Position numbers and translations under genes: made by a program
The notes under the pieces: model-generated
Told to the model about the DNA's origin: nothing
Database searches by the model: none
Seen by the model: the letters and a program-made list of their open reading frames with translations, nothing else
In this document: positions 1 through 7,372 of the stretch, piece by piece
Layout: every line of letters begins with the position of its first letter
Numbering within the stretch: position 1 is the stretch's first letter
Assembly: GCA_963676415.1 (NCBI GenBank)
Contig: OY781097.1
Coordinates: forward strand, 4,340,001-4,404,000
Origin: G963662905 sp963676415
GTDB lineage: Bacteria > Bacteroidota > Bacteroidia > Bacteroidales > WRLA01
Length of the DNA: 64,000 bases
Direction: 5' to 3'

Positions 1-393
1 GGCGATGTACACTATATCAAAATCGGCAAAAACGTAAACATACAAGATGGCGCCGTTATTCATTGCACCTACAAAAAATCACCGGTAAATATTGGCGATA
101 ATGTTTCGATTGCACACAGCGCCATAGTGCACGGCTGCACCATAAAAGACAATGTTTTGGTAGGCATGGGCTCCATTATCATGGATGATGCCGTAATTGA
201 AAGCAATTCCATCGTTGCTGCCGGCGCGCTGGTATCGAAAGGCACAGTGGTAAAATCCGGTGAAGTTTGGGCGGGCGTTCCTGCGAAAAAAATCAAAGAT
301 ATGGATGCATCCCTGCTTGAAGGCGAGGTAAAAAGGATTTCAGGAAGCTACAATATGTACGCCAGCTGGTATGAAGACGGAAAGGAAGACTAA
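1..393 (+). CDS. Hexapeptide-repeat transferase / gamma-carbonic-anhydrase-like protein, 5' truncated by the window
   Basis: The frame is open from base 1, so the N-terminus lies outside the window and 130 residues remain. The visible part shows the [LIV]-G-x(4) hexapeptide rhythm of a left-handed beta-helix (for example IGKNVNIQDGAVI, IGDNVSIAHSAIV, VLVGMGSIIM). This is followed by the motif VWAGVPAKKIKD and a helical tail, as in the YrdA/PaaY/CaiE gamma-carbonic-anhydrase family. Histidines in HCTYK, AHSAIVHGC and nearby fit the trimer-interface metal site of that family. The family is usually 170-200 residues, so about one third is missing. The stop overlaps the stop of the convergent gene by two bases. 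Enzymatic activity versus a plain acyltransferase cannot be decided from this fragment. Confidence 0.85.
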   Translation, partial: GDVHYIKIGKNVNIQDGAVIHCTYKKSPVNIGDNVSIAHSAIVHGCTIKDNVLVGMGSIIMDDAVIESNSIVAAGALVSKGTVVKSGEVWAGVPAKKIKDMDASLLEGEVKRISGSYNMYASWYEDGKED

Positions 394-1058
394 AGTTTAT
401 TGCCCTGCATCCCAATTTTCACTGCTTTAAATACCAGCAGTACGGCCAAAAGCGCACTACCTAAAGCTGCCAGTACAGACAGCACCATTTCGTCGGTGAT
501 GAATGTGAAGCGGAACAGCCCATGAAAAAATACGGCTGCTACCAAACCCGTCATAGAATCGATAAAACGGTTATTGCGCAATTTGCCCAGGCCGACGAAA
601 AAACCCATGATTGTTCCAAAAATAACGGAAGCCGGTGCGTATAGGAGCATTTCCCAGAGGCTGTCGAAATAAACTGGGTTTCCAAAGAAATTCCACCACA
701 ACAGCCAGGAAGTAGCCAGCCCCAGTGAAGTCATAACAGAATAGACTATTCCATCGGATGGACTGCGAAATATCTTTTTAGGAACAGCATAAAACCTAAA
801 TATCAGAAACTTAACAAACTCCTGCACGCCTCCGACCACAACAAATGCAAAAAACGTTGCCCGTTTCAGGCTTCTTGTAGTTTCAAAATCAAGAAGTGTT
901 GCTATATATTGAGCCAATAAAACCAAAATCACGGCAGCAAAGCCCAGCAGGTAGCTATACAGCAAAACCTTATGCTCCCCTTTTGGAAACTTATACCGTA
1001 AATACAAATAAAACAGTATTGCGATCAATGGAGCAAGGAAGAGTGAAAAAGAGTTCAT
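390..1058 (-). CDS. PrsW-family intramembrane protease-like membrane protein
   Basis: This 222-residue protein is almost entirely hydrophobic, with about seven predicted membrane segments. Three blocks match the PrsW/CPBP-like glutamic intramembrane protease pattern: GGVQEFVKF (E80, K83), SPSDGIVYSVMTSLG (D102, G103) and FFHGLFRF (H179). Typical PrsW proteins carry EExxK in the first block; here the first Glu is Gln (QEFVK), so activity is uncertain although the second Glu is kept. PrsW proteins cleave membrane-bound anti-sigma factors, but no sigma/anti-sigma pair is nearby, so the substrate is unknown. The gene is convergent with the hexapeptide gene and its start faces the cupin-rsgA operon. 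The ATG at 1058 directly precedes the first membrane segment. Confidence 0.7.
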   Translation of the reverse strand: MNSFSLFLAPLIAILFYLYLRYKFPKGEHKVLLYSYLLGFAAVILVLLAQYIATLLDFETTRSLKRATFFAFVVVGGVQEFVKFLIFRFYAVPKKIFRSPSDGIVYSVMTSLGLATSWLLWWNFFGNPVYFDSLWEMLLYAPASVIFGTIMGFFVGLGKLRNNRFIDSMTGLVAAVFFHGLFRFTFITDEMVLSVLAALGSALLAVLLVFKAVKIGMQGNKL

Positions 1059-1210
1059 ATCTTATTGGTTTTATATGGTTTAGATCAAGTCTTTAGTTAC
1101 AAACCCTCGAAAGAGCCTAATTTATTAAACGCATTATAACCCAAATATACTAAATTTCTTACTTTTACGCTGTATTTTTTGGGAATATATGCGGATAACA
1201 TAAATTTAAC

Positions 1211-1483
1211 ATGAATAAAATAGAAATCAACTCCATAGATAAGGAAGAGGCGAAACGAAAGGGCATTGATGCCTGGCCGGTTTGGGAAAAAGAAATCAGC
1301 CGATTTGACTGGTTTTATGAGCAAGCTGAGGAGTGTTACATTCTTGAAGGCGAAGTTTTTATACAAACAGAAAACGAGACTTTCCACATAAAGGCGGGTG
1401 ATCTTGTCCGTTTCCCACAAGGATTGGCCTGCATTTGGGACATTAAATCACCCATCAGGAAACATTACCGCTTTGATGACTGA
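1211..1483 (+). CDS. Small cupin-domain protein (DUF861/EutQ-like)
   Basis: This 90-residue protein is a single minimal cupin barrel. It contains WPVWEKEISRFDWFY, the ECYILEGEVFIQ strand pair that resembles cupin motif 1 with few histidines, and AGDLVRFPQGLACIWDI matching the GDxxxFPxG motif 2. This is the (S)-ureidoglycine aminohydrolase/EutQ-like cupin_3 pattern, where the protein often binds a small ligand rather than acting as a classical metal dioxygenase. The only aromatic/histidine cluster is at the C-terminus (KHYRF). Its stop lies eight bases inside rsgA, so translation of the two is probably coupled. No substrate can be inferred. Confidence 0.75.
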   Translation: MNKIEINSIDKEEAKRKGIDAWPVWEKEISRFDWFYEQAEECYILEGEVFIQTENETFHIKAGDLVRFPQGLACIWDIKSPIRKHYRFDD

Positions 1484-2426
1484 GCGCAATACAAAAAAAG
1501 CCACAGTAATGCGTTCTACAGGCAGCTGGTATTCGGTGCTCAGTGAAGACCAGCAGGTTTTGGATTGCAGGATCCGGGGCAAATTCCGCACAAAAGGGCT
1601 ACGGACCACGAATCCTGTTGCTGTTGGAGACCATGTACGAATCGAAAATGTGAATGGCGACTGGATGATTGTCCACATTGAAGACCGCCATAACTACATC
1701 ATCCGAAAATCAATAAAAAAATCCAAAGCACATCACATTATTGCAGCCAATATTGATCAGGCTCTTTTGATTGTTACTATGGCATTTCCCAAAACCAGCA
1801 TGGGTTTTATTAATCGTTTTTTGCTGACTGCCGAAGCCTATCACATACCCGCCACCATAGTTTTTAATAAGTCCGACCTCTACGAAAATGAAATCCGGAA
1901 ACGCTACGGGCATTTTAAAGATATTTATGAATCAGCCGGTTACAAAACCTTATTGGTTTCCGCATTAGAAGGCAGCAATATTGATGTTTTCCGGGAATTG
2001 CTCCACGATAAGGTCAGCTTGCTCTCAGGGCATTCCGGTGCAGGAAAATCAGCATTAATTAATATGTCAGAAGAGGGCTTTAACCTAAAAACCTCCGAAG
2101 TTTCACATTACAACGACAAAGGCAGGCATACAACTACTTTTGCCGAAATGCACCCCTTAAAAAATGGTGGATTTATTATCGACACTCCCGGGATCAAGGA
2201 GTTTGGCGTAGTGGATTTCCAAAAATGGGAAGTATCGCATTATTTCCCCGAGATGCTCCAATACCTGAACCAATGCAAATTCAACAACTGCACGCATACC
2301 AACGAACCTGCATGCGCTGTAATCAAAGCGGTTGAAGAAGGGAAAATACGTTCTGAGCGCTATGAAGGCTATCTGAACATTATAAATGACGAAGACGTTG
2401 ATATGCAGGAATGGCAAAACCAATAA
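1476..2426 (+). CDS. rsgA: Ribosome small-subunit-dependent GTPase A
   Basis: RsgA (YjeQ) is a circularly permuted GTPase that checks late 30S subunit maturation and releases RbfA. The 316-residue protein starts with an OB-fold (STGSWYSVL to about residue 80). Its GTPase motifs come in permuted order: NKSDL (G4), then GHSGAGKSALIN (G1), then DTPG (G3). A C-terminal zinc knuckle CKFNNCTHTNEPACAV follows the family C-x4-C-x-H-x5-C pattern. The reading frame is open further upstream, but family members begin just before STGSWY. The ATG at 1476, overlapping the cupin stop, or the ATG at 1509 is therefore preferred. The CBS gene begins one base after the stop, so cupin, rsgA and the CBS gene look like one transcript. 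Confidence 0.95.
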   Translation: MTERNTKKATVMRSTGSWYSVLSEDQQVLDCRIRGKFRTKGLRTTNPVAVGDHVRIENVNGDWMIVHIEDRHNYIIRKSIKKSKAHHIIAANIDQALLIVTMAFPKTSMGFINRFLLTAEAYHIPATIVFNKSDLYENEIRKRYGHFKDIYESAGYKTLLVSALEGSNIDVFRELLHDKVSLLSGHSGAGKSALINMSEEGFNLKTSEVSHYNDKGRHTTTFAEMHPLKNGGFIIDTPGIKEFGVVDFQKWEVSHYFPEMLQYLNQCKFNNCTHTNEPACAVIKAVEEGKIRSERYEGYLNIINDEDVDMQEWQNQ

Positions 2427-2427
2427 T

Positions 2428-3096
2428 ATGATCGCAAGAAACCTCTTAACACTCGATATACTGCCCGCACGGCCTGAGGATACGCCCGCTCTCTTACTGG
2501 ACAGGATGGAAGATTTCCTACTTAGTGAGCTGCCTTTAGTTGATGAAGAAAATAACTACCAGTTTATGCTCCGGGAAAATGACCTTACATCACTTTATGA
2601 TCCCGATAAACCCATCAACCAGCAAAACCTGAACAGCAACTACCGTATTGCATGCCATGAGTATCAACATCATATGGAAATCCTCAAAGCTTTTGCCGAA
2701 AGAAAAACTTCCTGCATCCCGGTAGTGGACAACAAAAACCGTTTTACCGGACTGATCACTGCGGTCGATTTCCTGCATTATCTCAGTACCAATTCCGCAT
2801 TGATACAGCCCGGAGCCGTTATTGTACTGGAAGTAAACAGCACAGATTATACGCTTACTGAAATTGCGCGCATTGCCGAATCAAACGAATGCAAAATCCT
2901 GGCACTCGATATCCACAGCCCAAAAGACAGCAAAAAGCTGGAAGTGAGCATCAAACTACATCAAAACAAAATCAGTCCATTAATCCAGACCTTCAACCGC
3001 TTTGGATACAAACTGCTGGCGGCTTATTCCGAATCGGACTACAGTCAGGATATGCAAGAAAGGTACGACTCCCTGATGAAATACCTCGAACTTTAG
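2428..3096 (+). CDS. CBS-domain-pair protein
   Basis: This 222-residue soluble protein has two CBS motifs. The first covers roughly residues 15-130, with MEDFLLSELPLVDEENNYQFML and KTSCIPVVDNKNRFTGLITAVDFLHYL, the latter a textbook CBS strand-loop-helix. The C-terminal part (about 135-215) has an ACT-like pattern of alternating strands and helices (GAVIVLEVNSTDYTLTEIARI). CBS pairs bind adenosyl ligands and usually regulate another domain, but here there is no attached enzyme or channel. The ATG at 2428, one base after the rsgA stop, is preferred because the upstream in-frame residues come from rsgA coding sequence. It is followed two bases later by an outer-membrane barrel gene, so it probably belongs to the same operon. 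The ligand is unknown. Confidence 0.75.
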   Translation: MIARNLLTLDILPARPEDTPALLLDRMEDFLLSELPLVDEENNYQFMLRENDLTSLYDPDKPINQQNLNSNYRIACHEYQHHMEILKAFAERKTSCIPVVDNKNRFTGLITAVDFLHYLSTNSALIQPGAVIVLEVNSTDYTLTEIARIAESNECKILALDIHSPKDSKKLEVSIKLHQNKISPLIQTFNRFGYKLLAAYSESDYSQDMQERYDSLMKYLEL

Positions 3097-3098
3097 CG

Positions 3099-4574
3099 AT
3101 GCAAAAACAAAAACGACTGCCCATATTAATTCCAATTATTTTACTGATATTCAGTAGTTCAGGCATCTTTGCCCAGGAAAAAGCACTGGACAGCATTAAA
3201 AATGAAACTACCCTTGCATTTACCATCCCTCAAAAGGATTCCGCTCGCTATTACTACATTAAATCCATTCGTTTTGAAGGAAATAATATAACTAAAGACA
3301 AAGTCATCTGGCGTGAGCTGAATTTTCGCGAAGGCGATTCCATTAAAGGGAAAAACCTGTTTACACGCTTGGAAAAAAGCCGCGAAAACCTGCGCAACCT
3401 CTCGCTTTTCAATTTTGTGCACATCACGGCCAGCCTTGACAGTTCCTGTACATATTGCAGCACTGTCACAATACGGTTTATTGAACAATGGTACATCTGG
3501 CCATTTCCCATCTTTGAAGTAGCCGACCGGAATTTTAATACCTGGTGGAAGAAAAAAGACTTTTCACGCCTTAATTACGGCGTTTTCTTTGAGCATAAAA
3601 ACTTCCTCGGCCTTAACCAAAAACTAAAGCTGTTGCTACGGTTCGGGCATGACCAAAAATATGAGCTTTCCTATTACAATCCTTACATCAACAAAAAACA
3701 AACCATTGGAATGGGCATCAGTGCCGGCGCAAAGCTCAATCATGAAACAGCTTATATGACCGATAGCAATAATGAGGAGCTTTTTTATAAAGATGATAAT
3801 GTAAACGTGAAAAAGGAGTTTTATTTTGGTTTTGATTTTACCTTGAGGCGGAACATCTACAACACGCATATTTTATCAGTCAAATACATCATGAACCGTT
3901 TTGCCGATTCGCTGGTAATTTTAAACCCTGAATATTCCCCCGGCCAAAAAACCGAAGTCAATTACACCCAGCTGCATTATATGTTCCGTTCCGACCACCG
4001 CGATTACAAACACTACCCTCTGGGAGGCTGGTATTTTGATGTACGCATGACGCAAAAAGGCATCCCCGGCAATGAAGGCCTCAATATGTTTGATGCGGTA
4101 TCCTCATTCAGAAAATACTGGAAATTGCATGAGCGCTGGTTTTTTGCCAGTGGTGTTACCGGAAAAATATCCTCCAAAGGAGCACAGCCTTATTTTGCAC
4201 AACGTGGCCTGGGCTACGGAAGGGACTTTGTGCGGGGCTATGAATATTATGTTATCGACGGGCAGGATTATGCCTTATTAAAAACAAACTTAAAATTTGC
4301 TCTGATTCAGCCACATATACACAAATTCGGATTCATCAGGAATGAAAAATTCAATACCGTGCATTACGCAATTTACATGAATTTTTACCTTGATGCCGGT
4401 CATGTATGGGATCAGGAATTGCAGCACGTCAACGACCTGGACGACCAGCTTTTGCTGGGTGGAGGCATTGGGCTCGATTTTGTAACCTATTATGACAAAG
4501 TGCTGCGCGTAGAATATTCGGTGAACAAAATGGGCGAAGGGGGTGTATTCCTTCATTTTATAGCTCCAATATAA
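3099..4574 (+). CDS. BamA/TamA-family outer membrane protein with one clear POTRA domain
   Basis: The 491-residue precursor starts with a signal peptide (MQKQKRLPILIPIILLIF..GIFAQ). One clear POTRA-like domain follows at about residues 45-135 (IRFEGNNITKDKVIWRELNF, LEKSRENLRNLSLFNFVHI). The remainder is a 16-strand-type D15/bacterial surface antigen barrel with alternating aromatic strands, such as GLGYGRDFVRGYEYY and LLLGGGIGLDFVTYYDKV. Short POTRA-barrel proteins of this kind insert or secrete other proteins, but the client is unknown. This is distinct from the full-length BamA 3 kb downstream. The start was moved to 3099 because the upstream in-frame stretch is CBS-gene sequence and only this ATG gives a signal peptide. 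Confidence 0.8.
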   Translation: MQKQKRLPILIPIILLIFSSSGIFAQEKALDSIKNETTLAFTIPQKDSARYYYIKSIRFEGNNITKDKVIWRELNFREGDSIKGKNLFTRLEKSRENLRNLSLFNFVHITASLDSSCTYCSTVTIRFIEQWYIWPFPIFEVADRNFNTWWKKKDFSRLNYGVFFEHKNFLGLNQKLKLLLRFGHDQKYELSYYNPYINKKQTIGMGISAGAKLNHETAYMTDSNNEELFYKDDNVNVKKEFYFGFDFTLRRNIYNTHILSVKYIMNRFADSLVILNPEYSPGQKTEVNYTQLHYMFRSDHRDYKHYPLGGWYFDVRMTQKGIPGNEGLNMFDAVSSFRKYWKLHERWFFASGVTGKISSKGAQPYFAQRGLGYGRDFVRGYEYYVIDGQDYALLKTNLKFALIQPHIHKFGFIRNEKFNTVHYAIYMNFYLDAGHVWDQELQHVNDLDDQLLLGGGIGLDFVTYYDKVLRVEYSVNKMGEGGVFLHFIAPI

Positions 4575-4661
4575 CAAGTTCAAAAATAGCGGCAAAGGAA
4601 TTGAAACAAAATAATTTCCGCCGAGTATAAATGATGAATTATCCCTTGCAAGGAAAAAATA

Positions 4662-5543
4662 ATGATGAAGATAGCCATATTCGGGAAAAGCATTGAGCAG
4701 GAGCACATCCCCTATTTGCAGCAGCTTTTTGACAAGCTCAAAGACTGCGGTTGCAGTTTGCTGATTTTTGAGTCTTATTATAATTTGCTCAAAGGCCGCG
4801 TAAAGCTGCACTCAAAAGCAGAAACATTCAGCTTGTACCGCGATTTTAAAGGCAAGGCAGATTTGCTGATTTCCATTGGTGGAGACGGCACTTTGCTCGA
4901 CACCATTGCTTTAGTACGCGATTCGGGCACACCGGTTATGGGCATTAATATGGGAAGGCTGGGATTTCTGTCCAGTATTTCCAAAGAAGAGATTATGCCC
5001 GCCATTGATGCTATTATCCAAGGCGATTACACCTATGATAAGCGGAGCTTATTAAGATTAAACACAGATTTCCAGCTATTTGGAGACTTAAACTATGCCC
5101 TGAACGAATTGAGCATCCTCAAAAATTATCCTTCGAGCATGCTTTCGATCAGTGCCTGGATAGACGATAAATTCCTCAATTCGTATTGGGCCGACGGACT
5201 GATTATTGCCACGCCCACCGGATCAACAGCCTACAACCTAAGCTGTGGGGGACCGATTCTCACACCCGACAGCAATAATTTCATTATCACACCAATAGCT
5301 ACCCATAACCTTAGCGTACGGCCTTTGGTTATCCCGGACACATCACACATCCTCATTCGCGTTGAGGGCCGTATTAAAAACTTCCTCATCAGCCTTGATT
5401 CCCGTTCCGAAACCATCGACTCCAGTATGGAACTGCGCATCGAAAAAGAACAATTTGGGATCAACATTATTAAGATGAACAATAAAAATTTCTTCTCAAC
5501 CATCCGCAACAAACTAAAATGGGGTTTGGACATCCGCAACTAA
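4662..5543 (+). CDS. nadK: NAD kinase
   Basis: NadK phosphorylates NAD to NADP using ATP or polyphosphate. The 293-residue protein has the diagnostic GGDGTLLD motif (residues 73-80, catalytic Asp in GGDG), NELSIL for NAD binding, and the glycine-rich TPTGSTAYNLSCGGPI stretch near residue 185. Length matches the family. Two ATGs occur in a row at 4662 and 4665 and either may be used. It heads the nadK, DUF6089, uppS, bamA, ompH, ompH order that recurs in Bacteroidota, separated from the next gene by about 150 bases. Confidence 0.95.
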   Translation: MMKIAIFGKSIEQEHIPYLQQLFDKLKDCGCSLLIFESYYNLLKGRVKLHSKAETFSLYRDFKGKADLLISIGGDGTLLDTIALVRDSGTPVMGINMGRLGFLSSISKEEIMPAIDAIIQGDYTYDKRSLLRLNTDFQLFGDLNYALNELSILKNYPSSMLSISAWIDDKFLNSYWADGLIIATPTGSTAYNLSCGGPILTPDSNNFIITPIATHNLSVRPLVIPDTSHILIRVEGRIKNFLISLDSRSETIDSSMELRIEKEQFGINIIKMNNKNFFSTIRNKLKWGLDIRN

Positions 5544-5639
5544 AAGAACTTCTGCCCAAAAACACTAATAATTGCCTGCGAATTCTTTGGGCATTCCAGT
5601 GCTTAACATACTTTAACAAAATAAATAAGACAAAGAAGG

Positions 5640-5671
5640 CTGCAATTTGGAGCAAAAAATACTAATTGCAG
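5640..5671. repeat. Inverted repeat upstream of the DUF6089 gene
   Basis: CTGCAATT and its exact complement AATTGCAG are separated by 16 bases, ending 21 bases before the ATG of the DUF6089 gene. It could be an operator or a 5' leader hairpin. There is no T-run, so it is not a terminator. Eight-base arms could also occur by chance. Confidence 0.35.
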
Positions 5672-5692
5672 CAAAATAGAGTTATGTTTTAG

Positions 5693-6517
5693 ATGCAGAA
5701 GCTGGTATATTTTTCAGTCATATTATTGATCATTTCCACAAATGCCCGTGGGCAATACCTTGAGATTGGGCCACAACTTGGCGGCATGTACTATCTTGGC
5801 GATATAAACCCGGGCTTGCATTTTGGAAACACCAATCCCGGATTTGGCTTTCTGGCACGTTATAACCCCACAACAAGATGGGGCTTAAGAGCTCATTTCC
5901 TGACAGGTAAGGTCGATGCCAGCGATGCAGAATACCAGGTCGTCCTCAACCGAGACCTCAGTTTTGAATCAAATATTATGGAAATTGCGTTCATTGCCGA
6001 GCTCAATTTCCTAACCTATTTTACCGGAAGCAAACAAGACTATTTTTCGCCCTATATTTTTGGTGGCCTGGGGATGTTCACTTATTCACCAAAAGCCGAT
6101 CACAACGGACATTTAGTTAGTTTACAGGAGCTTAGAACCGAAGGCCAGGGCAGCAAAGAATATCCCGACAGGGAAATGTACAGCACGACCAGTTTAGTGA
6201 TACCATTCGGAATTGGCGTAAAATACAGCCTGACCGACAAAATCTGTGTCGCAGCAGAATGGGGGCTCAGAAAAACTTATACAGATTACTTAGACGACAT
6301 CAGCCAAACTTATTATATTGATTCTCAGGAAGCTCAATTTATTGATATAGCAGAAATAATGTCAGATCCCACACAAAACCACGATACAGGCATGCAAAGG
6401 GGAAACCCGGCATACAATGATTGGTATGGTTTTGCAGGGATAATTATTACCTATAAAATAGATTTAAGCCCAAGGTCGCGATGTAATGACTTTAAGAATA
6501 TCAAGGTATTCAGGTAA
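5693..6517 (+). CDS. DUF6089-family outer membrane beta-barrel protein
   Basis: The 274-residue precursor has a signal peptide (MQKLVYFSVILLIISTNARGQ). It continues as an OmpW/OprF-like eight-strand barrel: EIGPQLGGMYYLGDINP, the turn GFGFLARYNPTTRWGLRAHF, and FSPYIFGGLGMFTYSPKA. This pattern and the location immediately before uppS and bamA are typical of DUF6089 proteins of Bacteroidota, where it is thought to be an envelope component; its molecular role is not established. The C-terminus is KIDLSPRSRCNDFKNIKVFR, slightly longer than a normal terminal barrel strand. The spacer of 75 bases before uppS carries two TATTTTTG elements (6526-6533 and 6561-6568) that could serve as extra -7 boxes. 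Confidence 0.8.
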   Translation: MQKLVYFSVILLIISTNARGQYLEIGPQLGGMYYLGDINPGLHFGNTNPGFGFLARYNPTTRWGLRAHFLTGKVDASDAEYQVVLNRDLSFESNIMEIAFIAELNFLTYFTGSKQDYFSPYIFGGLGMFTYSPKADHNGHLVSLQELRTEGQGSKEYPDREMYSTTSLVIPFGIGVKYSLTDKICVAAEWGLRKTYTDYLDDISQTYYIDSQEAQFIDIAEIMSDPTQNHDTGMQRGNPAYNDWYGFAGIIITYKIDLSPRSRCNDFKNIKVFR

Positions 6518-6592
6518 TAATATATTATTTTTGCCGCTTTTATTTGTGGCAGGGATCATGTATTTTTGCCAGCGCTTTAAAAGTAAAAACGA

Positions 6593-7357
6593 ATGAGCAG
6601 TCTTAAAAATAGCATTAAACCCGGTAAATTACCCTGTCATATCGCCGTGATTATGGATGGAAACGGCAGATGGGCAAAAAAAAGGGGCAAAATGAGGATT
6701 TTCGGCCATGAAAACGGAGTAAAGGCTGTTCGGGAAACTGCTGAAGGCGCAGCAGAACTTGGCGTGAAATACCTTACGCTTTATGCTTTTTCCACCGAAA
6801 ACTGGAACCGCCCCAAAATGGAAGTCAATGCCTTGATGAAATTACTGGTAAAAACAATCCATCAGGAAACCCAAACGCTCAACAAAAACGACATCAGGCT
6901 ACAAACCATTGGCGACATTAGCAAGCTCAGCAACGACACGCGCAATGAGCTGCAAAAAGCCATCGAAAACACTGCGGGCAATAAAAGGATGACACTGACG
7001 CTGGCTTTAAATTATAGCGCGCGCTGGGAAATCACAGAAGCATCACGGCTGATTGCCCAAAAAGCAAAAAACAATGAGCTCGATCCAAATAAAATTACGG
7101 ATGAGGTTTTTTCGGCACATCTCGCTACGGCCGGTTATCCCGACCCGGAACTGCTGATCCGTACAAGCGGCGAAAACCGAATAAGCAATTATCTGCTCTG
7201 GCAAATTGCTTATACAGAACTCTATTTTACTCCAGTACTTTGGCCCGATTTTAATAAAGAAGAACTCTATAAAGCAATTTTGGACTTTCAACAACGCGAA
7301 CGCAGGTTTGGCAAAACAAGCGAACAATTAAGTGAAACCCAAACGCAGAATAAATAA
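6593..7357 (+). CDS. uppS: Isoprenyl transferase (undecaprenyl diphosphate synthase)
   Basis: UppS condenses eight isopentenyl diphosphates onto farnesyl diphosphate in cis to make the C55 lipid carrier of cell-wall and O-antigen synthesis. The 254-residue protein has IAVIMDGNGRWAKKRG (catalytic Asp22), GHENG, LTLYAFSTENWNRP and the C-terminal pair PDPELLIRTSGENRISNYLLWQ plus AYTELYF that binds Mg-IPP. RTSGE with SNFLLWQ is the common form; here the second half is SNYLLWQ. The length is normal. It lies 15 bases upstream of bamA and is almost certainly cotranscribed with it. Confidence 0.97.
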   Translation: MSSLKNSIKPGKLPCHIAVIMDGNGRWAKKRGKMRIFGHENGVKAVRETAEGAAELGVKYLTLYAFSTENWNRPKMEVNALMKLLVKTIHQETQTLNKNDIRLQTIGDISKLSNDTRNELQKAIENTAGNKRMTLTLALNYSARWEITEASRLIAQKAKNNELDPNKITDEVFSAHLATAGYPDPELLIRTSGENRISNYLLWQIAYTELYFTPVLWPDFNKEELYKAILDFQQRERRFGKTSEQLSETQTQNK

Positions 7358-7372
7358 TCAACCACGGCTTTA

